This document shows, one piece after another, positions 34,339 through 45,491 of a stretch of 64,000 nt of DNA. The notes beneath the pieces are model-generated. The model ran no database searches. It saw only the letters and a list, made by a program, of their open reading frames with translations, and had not been told where the DNA came from. Source of the stretch: Adiantum capillus-veneris (lineage: Eukaryota; Streptophyta; Polypodiopsida; Polypodiales; Pteridaceae); the NCBI GenBank assembly GCA_014529385.2, contig CM043958.1:149862793-149926792 (forward strand). The letters run 5' to 3'. The position numbers and the translations under genes were made by a program. Positions within the stretch are counted from its first letter, which is position 1, and the number at the start of each line of letters is the position of its first letter.

Positions 34339-35248
34339 TGTCATAAGTTGGTAACGTGGCAACCCCTAGGGGGTTAGGGTCATTAAAAAAACCCCAACTG
34401 AACACAAATCAGCCAAAGTGCTGACGTGGCAAGTGTTGTACGTACAGAACTGTAAATCGCAGAAGTCAATGTTGACGTAGCAGAGAGTACTAACAGCCAA
34501 CGCAAAATGCAGAACAGCCCTTTGGGTGCCAACTATTTGAGTCTGAAGCTTTTGGGAGCATGCTTTTCATAGCAGATGCTTTTGGGGTCAAGTGCCTTCA
34601 AATAAGTGCCTTGGGGGCTCCATCGACGCTCAAGGTGTACGGAAGCAAAGACCGAGTCCCTCAGTAGTTGTACCTTTGTGAAGCAATATAAAAGAAATAC
34701 CGAAAGGGGTACAAGGGTTTTGGGGCTAGTGCTGTGGGAGTGGAAGTTCGCCACTATGTGGATCTTCTCTCTCTCTTTGTTCAGTCGTTTTGAAGTGCTA
34801 AAAGCATAGTTACTGGGGAACGCGTTCCGTAGGCCCTGGAACGTCGGAACGCCGTTCCCTCCCCCTCTGCCAAGCTGGAACGCCCCGGAACGTTTTGCCG
34901 TTCTGGGTGACCACATGATACCGGAACGGCCCGGAACGGCCAACTCTCAAAAATGGGAAGAAATAGGCAGTTTTTTGCAAATTTGCAGTGAACATTAGGT
35001 TTTTTTTAAAAGTGTGCAAGGACTCAAAAATTAAAATGCACCCCCTCACACCCATTCCCTTCTTAAGCATTATTTGGGTGTTTTTTATGCCTCCCGTTCC
35101 CCTGGCCGTTCCCGTTCCGGACCCCTGGCCGTTCCCCTGTTCCGCGAGGGTCCCCGTCTCCGTTCCGCGTTCCACGTTCCGGGTAACTCTGGCTAAAAGT
35201 CTATTCTAGTCTGTTCTTTTCAATGGCATGTGGTGCCCTCTCGTTACA
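34339..35248 (+). repeat. B-type 3' LTR, interrupted by a hAT MITE
   Basis: Begins TGTCATAAGTTGG after a polypurine tract and ends CTCTCGTTACA. Without the insert it is about 515 bp. In reverse complement it matches the gypsy-B LTRs (AGTGCTAAAAGTCT...TGTTCTTTT against their AGACTTTTAGCACTTC), and carries the shared block in sense (AAAGAAATACCGAAAGGGG, 34,691-34,709). Its 5' partner was not found. Confidence 0.8.
34805..35191. mobile_element. 387-bp non-autonomous hAT element (MITE)
   Basis: Flanked by an exact 8-bp duplication GCTAAAAG (34,797-34,804 and 35,192-35,199). Imperfect terminal inverted repeats: left CATAGTTACTGGGGAACG, right (reverse complement) CAGAGTTACCCGGAACG. Both subterminal regions are packed with GGAACG/CGTTCC motifs. 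No coding capacity. Duplication size and ends fit hAT. Confidence 0.88.
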
Positions 35249-36602
35249 AATACTAGCAAGAAGAGGGCTCATGTCATGTAGGAGGATGAGGATGTATTTT
35301 CAGAGGATGTTAATGATAGGGAGGATCCCATAGAGCCTCGACAGACCATCTTGCTCTTGCGTGTGCATACTCCGTCTTGGATCAAGGAGGGACAAAAGGT
35401 GGCGGAGATGGAGATTGCTCGCAAGTGTAATATCTCTTTCAATTGAGGATTGACCAATGGAAAAGGATGGTGAAGGCTATTCTCAGGTTGGTCCCACAAA
35501 TACATGGACTAGCTTAGATTACAAGAAAATGCACATGACGATGCTTGATGAGCAGAATGCCTTTAACACGGCTTTGGTGCCGGTGTGAGCAAGATGGAAA
35601 CAATTTTGGTGGACCATCATTTCAGATGGCTTACATATGTTGACGACACATCATCAACATACTTGTGTAGTCTCGCCTTGGGACTTATTTTTTTGCGAGC
35701 CATAGATGCAGGGAAGGCAAGGGATTATACGAGCACATTGGGCAGGCTATCATTGAGGTTGGTGTAGAGAATGTGGTGCAGGCCGTCATTGACAATGCAT
35801 CAAATTATAGACAATGGGTGACATGGTCTCAACAAAGTTTCCCAGCATAGTTTGGACCCCATGTATTGCACATTGCCTTGGTTTACTCATGGAGGGGATA
35901 GGGAAAGTCTCTTGGGTGTTTCCTATTGTATTTGATGCCACAAAGATAACCACTTCTTCTGCAAGAAGCATCAGATACTTGCCATCTTTAAGAGCCACAG
36001 AAAATTGGATATGGTTCGGCAATCAAAAACCAGGTTTACCTATATGTATTTGATGCTCCATAGGCTAATCAAGCTGAGGGATTCATTGATGCAAACGGTG
36101 GTGGATTCCAAATGGAGAGACATGCACAATTCCCAGTAGGAGACCACTAAGTACATCTAGAGGCGTGTCCTTGATGAGAGCTTTTGGGCGGAGGTGCAGA
36201 ACTTCATGGTGGCCTTGCAGCCTGTTCATGTGCTGGTACGTGTCACGGACATGGAGGGCTCGACGCTTGGCTGGTTTACCATTTATTCTTGCAAATGAAG
36301 AACCACATTGCAGAGTGTGCTTCTTTATCTCAAGAGTGGTAAGTTTCTTTGTCACCTTCAACCTTGATTGTTGTTAGATGTTTATTTATAACTACATTGA
36401 GATGTCTGTTTGTTTATGGCTTTATGTAGAAGGGATGACATACTGGCTATTGTGGAGAGCCGATGGACATTCATGAGCTGTTCTATACATGGGATGGATG
36501 CATGTCTCCATCCTCTCTACAAGAAGCCCAACCTATTCCATAATAGGGATTTTCTTGCATTGTGCGATTCATACATCTCATTGATGTATGACGAGGACGC
36601 GC
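35249..36602 (+). pseudogene. hAT-1 transposase relic, part 1
   Basis: Plus-strand remains of a plant hAT transposase. About 35,760-35,900 reads, across frames, VIDNASNYRQW and FPSIVWTPCIAHCLGLLMEG IGK, the end of the DUF659 domain with its conserved CIAHCL. About 36,065-36,300 reads LIKLRDSLMQTVVDSKWRDM, LDESFWAEVQNFMVALQPVH and VRVTDMEGSTLGW, the region after DUF659. About 36,430-36,602 reads DILAIVESRWTFMSCSIHGM then DACLHPLYKKPNLFHNRDFL, the W-x-x-PLH-x-A-like segment. The gene is cut at 36,602 by gypsy-B. Many frameshifts; clearly old. Confidence 0.7.
36598..36602. repeat. Target-site duplication CGCGC (left)
   Basis: CGCGC directly precedes the gypsy-B LTR and recurs at 43,881-43,885 directly after the other LTR. 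Confidence 0.9.
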
Positions 36603-37232
36603 TGTCACAAGACGGACACCACGTGCCAATAGAAAAGGACAGATTGAACAGACTTTTAGCACCTCAATAACAACTGAACTAAGAGAGAGAGAGAGAGACG
36701 ACATGCGACATGGAGTGGCGGAATTCCACCCTAGAGAGTATTGGCCCCAAACCTTGGTGCCCCTTTCGGTATTTCTTTATATTGCATCAACACTGTACAA
36801 GCCGGTACTCCAGACTCTGCACCTTCTCCAGGACGCATGCCAGAGAATGAGCCCTTAGCACATATCTAAAGGCCATAGGCCCCAAAAGCAGTTTACATGA
36901 AAAGCCTTCAAAACTCAAAAGCTTCTGGTCCTAAAGCAATGCCAAAAAGCTGCTAGCGCGATTTGCGGAATTCCGTACAATTGCCACGTCATCAGTCACA
37001 GCGCAAAACGTGGAGCGTCCGTACAGCTGTGCCACGTCATCAGTTTTGTGTGTGTGTGAGTCCTGCTTTATTTTAATCTCTTTATGTCTTGGGGCCCCAT
37101 CGGACGGGGTCTCCATAAGTTGGTAGGACTTCTTCTTCTGCTACTTGTTCTTCTTAAAATTCAGGCCCGTCGGTCGGCATATGTAAGTTGGCTCCATTCT
37201 TCAGGGCTTTGACACGTCAGCGGTTTGTGACA
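36603..37232 (-). repeat. Gypsy-B 3' LTR
   Basis: Plus-strand limits TGTCACAAGACGG and GGTTTGTGACA. The polypurine tract is read on the minus strand just inside (AAGAAGGGGGGA, about 37,233-37,245). The shared block CCCTTTCGGTATTTCTTTAT is at 36,761-36,780. Confidence 0.92.
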
Positions 37233-37376
37233 TCCCCCCTTCTTGAAAGAAAGTAATCGTCCGCGATTACAACATATTTGCAAAACAACTCAAGTTAGCT
37301 CAAAATTTTTTGAGGGTCATTCCGAGGGACAATCACTTTGCTCTTTTTGTTAAGGAGTTAGCTTCTCCTTTCGGCT

Positions 37377-37384
37377 CTTTTGAT
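37377..37384. repeat. 8-bp target duplication CTTTTGAT (left)
   Basis: Identical to 40,791-40,798 on the other side of the nested hAT-2 element. Confidence 0.92.
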
Positions 37385-37899
37385 CATAGTCACATGGGGA
37401 CGGGGACGTGGCAAAACAGGGGACGGGGACGCAACAGGGGACGCGCTTTAAAAAACACTAATTCTTTGCAAATTTAATACTGAGACAATAGTGAACACTA
37501 AGAGCACAAGATTGCAAAGAAAAAGTGGTTTTTGCATTCATATTACATAACACCAAAATATAACTAAGGGCGTGCGGCGTGCGCGACACAGTACACCATT
37601 GGTGTGGTGATCAAGCATCAATCATCCTCGCCAAGGGGCAAAACATAATGATGTACAAGTGAAGAGTGGATAAGTAGAGTTTAGCATAAATGAAGGGAAG
37701 GACTCGAGTCAAGAGTCAAGACTCGAGACTCAAGAGGTCTAGACTTTAGTCTCTACATGTTGGTCCATGGTGCCAATTGAATGTCAACTGGCTATGCATA
37801 GTCCATTTGATCCAAAAAATCATCCTCAAGTGGTGTTGTCTCAATCTCTGCCTCTGGCACCTCTGCATCTATTTGTGTCTCTGGGATAGGATCATCCTC

Positions 37900-40200
37900 A
37901 GCAAGTGCCCACTCCCCGAAATCATCACTTTGGTCTGACTTGGAAAGCATCTTTCAAATTTGATGAGACATATATGAGATCATTGGCTCTCTGCACATCA
38001 AGACGATTCCTCTTCTTTGAGGCTGCTCCAAGCAACTCGTAGTGCATGCTTGGCTAAGAATGCGAATAGCCAAATCCTGTAAACCGCTCAATCCCGCCCC
38101 AAACTCCTCCCACCAAAGAGCACTCCCCATCTCAAAGCGAGATGCTTGTGCATCGGGCATGTGACAAATTTCTCCCTTTCCATTCCTGTAGACATTGATT
38201 TGCCTCCGAATCTCGGTCCTTTCCTTTGGGTCGGCCACAAGGCACGCAAAGATGGTTTGCCAACCATTCATCACCTCTTTGTTCTTCCATTGGTTCCCTT
38301 GTTGGAATTGTGGATCCACTACATAAGCGGCCGCATGAAGAGGAGAATGGTAGGCATTCCACCTTGACACACAATTCTTGGATCTCCTCGTACCTACGTT
38401 ATGAAGACTCAAAACAAAGTTAAAACTCAAGAGAGTAAACTTGTAAAGCATAGGGAAAACTTAAAAGTGACTCGTGCGACGTGAATACCTATTGGGGTCG
38501 GTCACAAGTTTTTCAAGAGAGTCAATCATGGTGTCCATGGCCTCATATATCTTGCCGATGCAAGGCTTCATGGAATCCAACACCCGCAAGAGGTGGATGA
38601 TAGACTTCACCATTTTGGATATTGTTTTTACTTCCTCCCACCATTCCGGCATGTCGGCCCGTGCTCGGCATGCCACTCCGTTGACACTTTTTGACTCGGG
38701 CATTGCCAAGAACTCATCACTAATGAAGAGTCCCCTCAATGCCCCACTACATGAACTCAAGCGATTGAGCATAATGAAGTTGTAGGCAAAGCGAGTCTCC
38801 GAGTATTTGAGAAGAGCTAGCTTTGACCTCTTTGAAAATTCAGCCCTCACCTATTTAGAAAAATCAAGTTTCAACATTCAAAAGGAGAATTGGCCTTCCA
38901 TATTGAAATTAGATTCGAATTGAAATAAGATTGGTGACAAATGGTTACCTTTTGATGATTATTGACAAAAGTCACCATTGAATTCGCATGCTCAATGACG
39001 GGGGAAATCCATTCCAAGACGCCTATATCTTTGAGAAGATTGTTGAGGCAATGAGCCATGCAATATGTGACCGTGGTTTGTGGATAAAGGGATTCGATGA
39101 TGGCTCCGGCGGCACGATTGCTATTTTCTCCATCGGTGAAGATGGCAATGACATCGTGCTTTCCCACCTTCTCAATCGTAAGCGCCCACTCCGATGCAAG
39201 TACTTGCGCACTCTTCCCGGTCCCCGATGCATCATGGGAGTCAATGAAATACATCTCCCCCCGAGAATATGCCACCACGCCATGAATGGAGCGGCGACGG
39301 GTATCACTCCACCCATCCACAATGAGGGATACCCCATTCTTCTTCCATGAAGCCCTTGTGGATGCACATGCCGCCTCCACCATGATTTTCTCCCTGTCAA
39401 GAAGAGTGGTGCGCAAGCTCTCCGAAGAGGGAGGGACATATGTGGGTCCAAACTCTCCGATCTTCCGTGCTATTTCTTTAAAATATGGAGATCTTTTATG
39501 TCAAAAAAAAAGTGTAAATGAGACTTGAGTGATATACATTGTATAAACTAAAGATTAAATCTTAGCTTGGCTTACCGCGCTGCATTGAAAGCAATATGGT
39601 CGTGGTAGAAAAATCTTGCTACGGCGACATCTACCTCCTCTTTCAAGGCCAGTTTCCAACTATCTCCAAGAGTTGCTTGCCGCTTGGGTGGACGAAAATG
39701 AGGGACAAATGACGATGAAGGGTTGGTAGAGAGTGGAGGTGGGTGGTCATTGTCGGTGCCGGTTGATGCACAAAATGATGCCGAAGAAGGGGATGCCGAT
39801 GCTCAGATGAAAGCCGCCGTGGCCATCTCCCTCGGATTCACCGTGCGACGGTTGGTACAATTCTTCTTGGCTTCTTTTATATCCGCAAGAGTCTTCTCAA
39901 GGTTTAGGAGCTTTTGCTTCTCCTATTCCGAGCCGGTTTGCGGGCAAAATTGAACTTGATGTCCTTTTTTGTGAAGGAAGTGGGCGTGCAACTTCCTCAC
40001 GGAACCATTGCGCTCGTAGCCACAACGGCGACACTTCCACGGCTTGCTTCCACCTCCAACACCGGACTTGGGAGCAATCACCTCATTCCACCATGTCCAT
40101 GTGAAGTCGACGGAGGAAGGGGGTTGAGAAGCGGCGGCGGGGCCGGAGGAAGAGAAGGAGGAGGGCTTAGAGAAGCTTGGGATCCATCTTGAGATGCCAT
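37900..40200 (-). pseudogene. hAT-2 transposase (BED, DUF659, hAT C-terminal domain)
   Basis: Minus-strand gene with probable introns. Exon 1 (about 40,200-39,577) starts MASQDGSQASLSPPP. A frameshift in a C run near 40,118 leads to DFTWTWWNEVIAPKSG, then a BED zinc finger (KPWKCRRCGYERNGSVRKLH with HFLHKKGH). Stops occur at 39,923 and 39,803. Exon 2 (about 39,493-38,950) is DUF659: REKIMVEAACASTRASWKKN, SLIVDGWSDTRRRS, VIAIFTDGENSNRAAGAIIE, VTYCMAHCLNNLLKDIG. Exon 3 (about 38,852-38,490) has SETRFAYNFIMLNRLS and EWWEEVKTISKMVKSI. Exon 4 (from about 38,393) has RWNAYHSPLHAAAYVVDPQF, WWEEFGAGLSGLQDLAIRIL SQ and, in another frame, KKRNRLDVQRANDLIYVSSN, the dimerisation domain, then an acidic tail. 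At least four lesions are visible, so it is a recently dead copy. It would excise and reinsert hAT elements in the nucleus. Confidence 0.88.
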
Positions 40201-40265
40201 TGATGATAGATATTAGAGAAGGGTTGAAGAGAAGGAAAGAGTAGGAGAAAGCTTGATGGGAGGAT

Positions 40266-40269
<4 letters not shown>

Positions 40270-40311
<42 letters not shown>

Positions 40312-40312
40312 G
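40270..40312. repeat. (AG)n microsatellite
   Basis: About 20 AG units with one interruption, upstream of the hAT-2 transposase start. Confidence 0.9.
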
Positions 40313-40798
40313 GAACTTCAATGGGAACTTCAAGGAAGTGGCCTTGAGCCTTGAGGCTTGGGTATGATACTATGAGGCTATGAGCCTTGAGGCTTGGAAG
40401 TTGGGTGCTCTTAAGTAGAATGAGCTCCGCCCAAAATGGAGGTTTGAACTTTGAATTTTGAAATTTGAAAGGCCCCCCAAAAGTGGGCTTTTGAAATTTG
40501 AAAGTCCCCCCAAAAGGGTGCTTTTGAGATTTGAAAAACCCCCCAAAAAGTGGGCGCTTAACCAGCGTTTGAAATTTGAATATCCCGCCCCCTCGTTGGC
40601 TGCAGCCCGTCCCCTGCCCGCGTCCCATCTGGCGGTGTCACCGGGGACCTGCGTCCCAGGACCCGTCCCCTTACCCGTCCCCTGTGAGGGACGTCCCCAC
40701 GTCCCAAAAATGGGTCCCCGTCTCTGTCCCGGCGTCCCCCGTCCCGTCCCCGCATAAATGGGCCGCGTCTCCCCATCCCCTGTTTCTATGCTTTTGAT

Positions 40799-41460
40799 CA
40801 AGGAGTTGGCTTCTCCTTTCGTCCAGATTGGAGCTCTTGACATTCTGGCGTAGTAAAATTAGCCATCATACCCAGACCGCACTAATCCTCCATGGGTGTC
40901 TTGATGCACTAAAATTAGATACCCAAGCAATCTCATCCAATTAGCAATATTCAGTGGTTGGCACATCACAATGCAACACAAGTGCTCACATATGCATGTT
41001 ACAAGACATAGAAACATAAAGCCGCCGATGAACACTTCTCTCGCATAACCTAACAAGGTCCGGGCCGTGAGATATTCAACGACTCCCTCATCACTCCTCT
41101 CGCATAACCTAAAAAGGTCCTGGCCGGGAGATATAGAGGCTTTTTACAACCAAACGCCCCCAAGACCGTAGCCTGCGTCGTTTGGAGGTGCTAAGAGTAA
41201 CCACTACTTAGACTTCTTAATACTCCTCCGGCATAACGATCTAGGTCCCGGCCGGGAGTCAAAAACAACGCTTTTCAATCAGCATTTCTCACTACTCCAT
41301 GCGGGAGTAAAATCACCAATGATTGAAACCAGTATTAAAACCAGAGTCAAACATTTCAAATCGGCACCAAAACAAGTTCAAAACATATACCATCCATTTC
41401 AAACAAATTTCAAATAAATTTTCAAACAATACTTTCTAGCTATAAAGAAAAACAAGTAGA
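40799..41460 (-). other. Gypsy-B internal non-coding sequence
   Basis: No coding domain. Three imperfect copies of ACTCCTC-GCATAAC...AGGTCC-GGCCG-GAG (about 41,033, 41,093 and 41,225), each followed by a purine-rich end. The RT and integrase that should be here are missing. Confidence 0.6.
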
Positions 41461-42970
41461 GAGAGTTCCTTCGAGGTTTTGTTCGGACAACCGAACTTTG
41501 AGGACGACTGGCTTGTCCTTCTGCATCACGGTGATGGTTCGGTTTCGAACCTGGAGAGTCGCATCATTCTTGTCGTGCCAAGGCATGCCCAAGAGGAGGT
41601 CGCAATTGCCCAACTTCATGATGTGGAATTCAACTTTCCATGATAATCTTGAATAGTCACTGGAAGAGTACTAATGAGCGGTACTACTTGTGAGTTTGCC
41701 TCGTGGCTAGCTCAGCTTCAATTTCTCCACCCTCTGCATCATAATCAAAGTGCTTCAAGAATTCTGGATGGATGAAGTTCTCTGTAGCTCCGGGGTCAAA
41801 GAAAATAAGGGCTTTGAAGCCATTGACTTTGCCATATGCTCGACACAGTTCATTTGTACTCTCAAGGCGTATGCCATAAATATCAGGAACTAGTCCAATA
41901 GCGGATCTAGCTCTCTTAGCAGGAGGTGGCGTTGGGGTTCTGTCGACCGTTGGTGCAGGCGTCGGCTCCTCTCGTCTATCAGTGCGTTTGGGACAATTAG
42001 AATGATCATGCCTTGTTTGAAAGCATCCAAAGCATCGGCCTTCTTGTAGTAAGGTGTCTCGTTGTTGAGGCGTCAAACAAGGCCTTTGCGGTTGATTTTC
42101 GTGAGACTCTCGAGAATTTGTTCGTTGTTGCCAAGAGTTGTGGTTAGTGGCCGAAGATTCTTCTGTGGTAAACTCTAGCTTTCCCTTCATCAGTTTGTAG
42201 CCGACCGCGGCATGGTCCATAAGTTCTTGCATGGTGGAGACCTGCTTGGATAGACAATATTCCTGCAATGGTGATGGTAGTCCAATGGTGTATCACTCGC
42301 ATTGGGCCTCCAAGGAAACAAATTTAAAGAAGGACACCAGAAGGTACACGTCGAGAAACCTTTGGTTATATTCTTCCATGGTTTCAGTGGCAAGCATTTT
42401 CAAGTTGCCCCACTTTGCCAAAATCCGGACTTCAAACATAGAAATCATGTAACTATGTGCAAAAACTGTCTTGAAATCTTGCCAGGTCCTTGGAGCATGC
42501 GGTTGTGTCGTGACTGAACTCCACCATTGAATAGCATTATCTTTAAGAAATCCCGCTACTCGAGAAATCTTGGATTCTTTTGTATAGTTCCCCAAAGCAT
42601 AGATGTTGTCGAATTGCTGTAGGAACTACAATGCTTTCTTGCGATCCTTCACCCCAGAAAAAGTGAAAAATTTGACTGTCGTGCCGCCATCTTTGAAATC
42701 TTTGGGTTGGTTAGGCGCATATCCCGAGTATGGATAATAAGGGTATCCATACGGACTCCAACCATTGTAGCCTGGTGGCAGTGTTGGTGGTGGAGGTGGG
42801 GGCAATGGCGGTGGCAAAGGCGGTTGCATTGGATCAGGGTCAGATGGCTGCACCATATTCCTAAAAACTCCCCCGATTGGAAAAGACGGCTGAGAAGGTT
42901 GCTAGTTGGAAGCTCTCGTACTTTTTGGTGCCAGAGGAGGAGGTACCACCTGGGGCATCAGAGGGGGTAA
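41461..42970 (-). pseudogene. Gypsy-B gag and protease relic
   Basis: Minus strand. The N-terminal part (42,970-42,626) is Pro-rich (MQPPLPPPLPPPPPPTLPPG) and reaches KFFTFSGVKDRKKAL. 42,595-42,293 carries the gag domain (SRVAGFLKDNAIQWWSSVTT, WQDFKTVFAHSYMISMFEVR, EEYNQRFLDVY). 42,268-41,684 carries MQELMDHAAVGYKLMKGKLE, a zinc knuckle CFGCFQTRHDHSNC (C-x2-C-x4-H-x4-C) and the protease start FFDPGATENFIHPEFL. 41,690-41,461 continues with the protease end (KLGNCDLLLGMPWH) in another frame. Three or more stops or frameshifts separate these parts. Confidence 0.85.
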
Positions 42971-42979
42971 CATGTAGTT

Positions 42980-43095
42980 CAAAAATTGTTGAAAACTTTG
43001 CAGCATCGGAAGATTCTACTGAGGATGCCACGAAAGAATGTCGCGGAGTTCGTTGAGCAGAAACTGCAAATATTCTGCTGAATCCATGTCTTGGG
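42980..43095 (-). pseudogene. Gypsy-B gag N-terminus
   Basis: Minus strand reads DSAEYLQFLLNELRDILSW and further MLQSFQQFLNYMLPPLMPQV, homologous to the gypsy-D remnant at 20,871-21,220. Confidence 0.6.
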
Positions 43096-43284
43096 TTCTT
43101 TATGGCTTATGCCTTGTAAGATAGAGCGATGAAGACGGGAGCGCGCCCGATGTGCGATGAAGTAAGGGTGGGAGTGGCTAATAAGTCCGAGGTCAGGACC
43201 TGAAGATACTTCAAGTAAAATTCTAGTAGCTCTGTCTCCTCTTTTGTAGGACCAGTATGCTTTTAGAAAAGCACACGCCTGATG

Positions 43285-43296
43285 CTTTGATACCAC
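43285..43296 (-). promoter_or_regulatory. Gypsy-B primer-binding site
   Basis: On the minus strand GTGGTATCAAAGC follows the LTR end directly: initiator tRNA-Met type (TGGTATCAGAGC) with one mismatch. Confidence 0.8.
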
Positions 43297-43880
43297 TGTC
43301 ACCAAGACGGGCACCACGTGCCAATATAAAAGAACAGATTGCATAGACTTTTAGCACTTCAATAGCAACTGAACTAAGAGAGAGAGAGACGACACGCGAT
43401 ACGGAGTGGTGGAATTCCACCCCAGAGAGTATTGGCCCCAAACCTTGGTGCCCCTTTTGGTATTTCTTTATATTGCATCAACACTGTACAAGCCGGTACT
43501 CCAGATTCTGCACCTTCTCCAGGACGCGTGCCAGAGAATGAGCCCTTAGCACATATTTAAACGCCCTAGGCCCCAAAAGCAGTTTACATGAAAAGCCTTC
43601 AAAACTCAAAAGCTTCTGGTCCAAAAGCAATGCCAAAAAGCTGCCAGCGTGATTTGCGGAATTTCGTACAACTGCCACGTCATCAGTTTTGCGTGTGTAT
43701 GTGTGAGTCCTGCTTTATTTTAATCCCTTTATGTCAATGGGGCCCCATCGGATGGGATCCCCATAAGGTGGTAGGACTTCTTCTTCTGCTACTTGTTCTT
43801 CTTAGGGTTTAGGCCCCTCGGCCGGCATGTGTAAGTTGGCTCCATTCTTCAGAGCTTTGACACTTCAGCAGTTTGTGACA
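43297..43880 (-). repeat. Gypsy-B 5' LTR
   Basis: Plus-strand limits TGTCACCAAGACGG and AGTTTGTGACA, followed by the duplication CGCGC. Matches the LTR at 36,603-37,232 over its length. The shared block (CCCCTTTTGGTATTTCTTTA) is at 43,451-43,470. Confidence 0.92.
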
Positions 43881-44016
43881 CGCGCAATTGGAGATTGATG
43901 GTGAGATGATGAGCTTCATCAACAACTTGGGCCTATTCTTTGTGCGACCTGTGGTACTGAGAGAGGAGGCTTCATCCTTTGACTTGATGACAGAGCTATG
44001 GGAGACAAAGGTCCTC
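43881..44016 (+). pseudogene. hAT-1 transposase relic, part 2
   Basis: Between the gypsy-B duplication and gypsy-C. The frame reads QLEIDGEMMSFINNLGLFFV then EASSFDLMTELWETKVL, and breaks at the gypsy-C insertion. The order and the two exact target duplications show it is a piece of the gene that began at 35,249. Confidence 0.55.
44012..44016. repeat. Target-site duplication TCCTC (left)
   Basis: TCCTC precedes the gypsy-C LTR and recurs at 48,279-48,283 after the other LTR. Confidence 0.9.
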
Positions 44017-45491
44017 TGTAACCGGCCTGTTAACTTCAAAAAGGGCGGTAGACTTTACTTCAAACCTTAATTTAGCTTTCACCCATTATTAGTCGTCTAT
44101 TCTACCTGTGCTATAATGACACAAGAGAGGGGAATGGGATACAGATGCTAGAATGCATCTGTATGCGAAGACCGACACCAGATTGGCCCCTAAATAGGCG
44201 CCCCTTTCGGTATTTCTTTATTCTTTAAAAGAGGGAATAAAAGCTGTGGTTCCCTACAAGCTGCCCCGCACAATCTGGGCTGAATTTCTTCTGTTCTGGC
44301 CCGATTTCGGCAGCATAACTGTACTAGGACCCTTCACAGTCAGTATCCCCACGCATTAGATGACTTTCCCGACGCATACGGACACTTTGCAAAACCTGGC
44401 TAGAATCTGCAGCACGCTGAATTCTCTGTTTTCTGCCCTGAAAATGCGCCAGATCACCTGTACAGTGGTCCCCTTGCGTCCCCGAACCTCCTGGGGGTAT
44501 TAGGGTCCGTTTAGGGCCAAAACCCTAATCCTGCAAAAATACACAGCAGGCTGTAATTCACTGTTTCGGGCTCCGTTTCGTGTGCCGGTCGCATCCGTAG
44601 CAAGTCCTCAAGCTCCCGCACCTGTAGGGCTACTTGCCCTTTGAATCGGGCGAGATTTCGCACGTGAAACCTCTCCGAATCACCTGTACCTGCGGGGGAT
44701 TAGCCGCTAGCTAATCCAGTACCTGTGCAAGAGGCTCTTGTCTCGGCAATCGCGCATGAACCCACACAACTGTACATTGGTCAATCTGATGAGTCCACTA
44801 GAGGGGCATAACCATAAAGAATAGGGGAGAGAGAGAGAGCAGTGAGAGGTATACAGGTCATGACATCCTGCACCTCACTGTACATAGAGGGTAAGCAAGC
44901 ACTTCATTGAAGCTCTCCCACTTGTGTCAGCTCTCAAAAACGAGCTCATAGCTGAAAATCACGTTTTTGCCTTCTCTTTAAGTAGTAAACTGGCCTCAGA
45001 GTGCCAAGTGTCACTCGTTTGTGCATTTTCCCGCTTTAGATCCTCGGGTCTAAAAATATCTCACCTGTAGCCTCTGTTGACTTGGCCACAAAGTAACAAA
45101 ATGATCCCCATGTCAAACTGCACGTAATGACGCGAAGAAATTTTGCCGTCCAAAAATAGCAGTCCATAAAATTTAGGAGTTTCTGCCATTACATTCTTCT
45201 AGGTCATCTGACCCTCTTTGTACACTACAACCACACCCAAACATGAAATGTAGCCTATGTAGCAAAGGATTCCGCTTTGGCTGGCCAATGACCCCACTTT
45301 GGCTAACCATAGTCCTTGTCCAACCTTAGTGCTCTTTAGCCCTCAGGCCTGGACTCTCTCTGAACAGTTCCACACTAGCTATGTAATGCAAGGCAATTAG
45401 ATTTCCAGAGGACTGTTTCCAGGTAAAACAAACGAAATTCCCCAAAGAAAGAGAAAATAAACAAAAATGGAATTGCCAGTGGTTGGTGACA
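44017..45491 (-). repeat. Gypsy-C 3' LTR
   Basis: Plus-strand limits TGTAACCGGCCTG and GGTTGGTGACA. Just inside, the minus strand reads AAGCGGGGGGTA, the polypurine tract. The shared block is at 44,201-44,220. Confidence 0.93.

Larger units (their letters stand above)
37385..40790 (-). mobile_element. hAT-2 DNA transposon
   Basis: 3,406-bp element with an exact 8-bp duplication (CTTTTGAT), short terminal inverted repeats (left CATAGTCACATGGGGACGGG; right, reverse complement, CATAGAAACAGGGGATGGGG) and a multi-exon transposase on the minus strand. Subterminal regions are arrays of GGGACG-type motifs, strongest at 40,590-40,790, which probably bind the transposase. Confidence 0.93.
36603..43880 (-). 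mobile_element. Gypsy-B LTR element, pol-less
   Basis: Minus-strand element with LTRs at 36,603-37,232 and 43,297-43,880, which are similar over their whole length (the low-coordinate LTR has extra sequence around 36,990-37,045), and a 5-bp target duplication CGCGC. It keeps gag and a protease but no RT, RNase H or integrase, so it depends on other copies. A hAT element (37,385-40,790) is nested in it. It sits inside the hAT-1 gene, whose sequence resumes at 43,881. Confidence 0.92.

Noticed and set aside
38988-39350. Plus-strand 120-codon frame opposite DUF659.
   Set aside because: Shadow of the hAT-2 transposase coding strand.
40370-40843. Frames rich in Gly, Arg and Pro at the hAT-2 right end.
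   Set aside because: They translate the subterminal GGGACG array and cross the element boundary at 40,790.
44785-44830. CTGATGAGTCC resembling the 5' core of a hammerhead ribozyme in the gypsy-C LTR (also near 47,570).
   Set aside because: No stem II closing followed by GAAA is present, and the second LTR copy reads GTGATGAG, so the core is not conserved.
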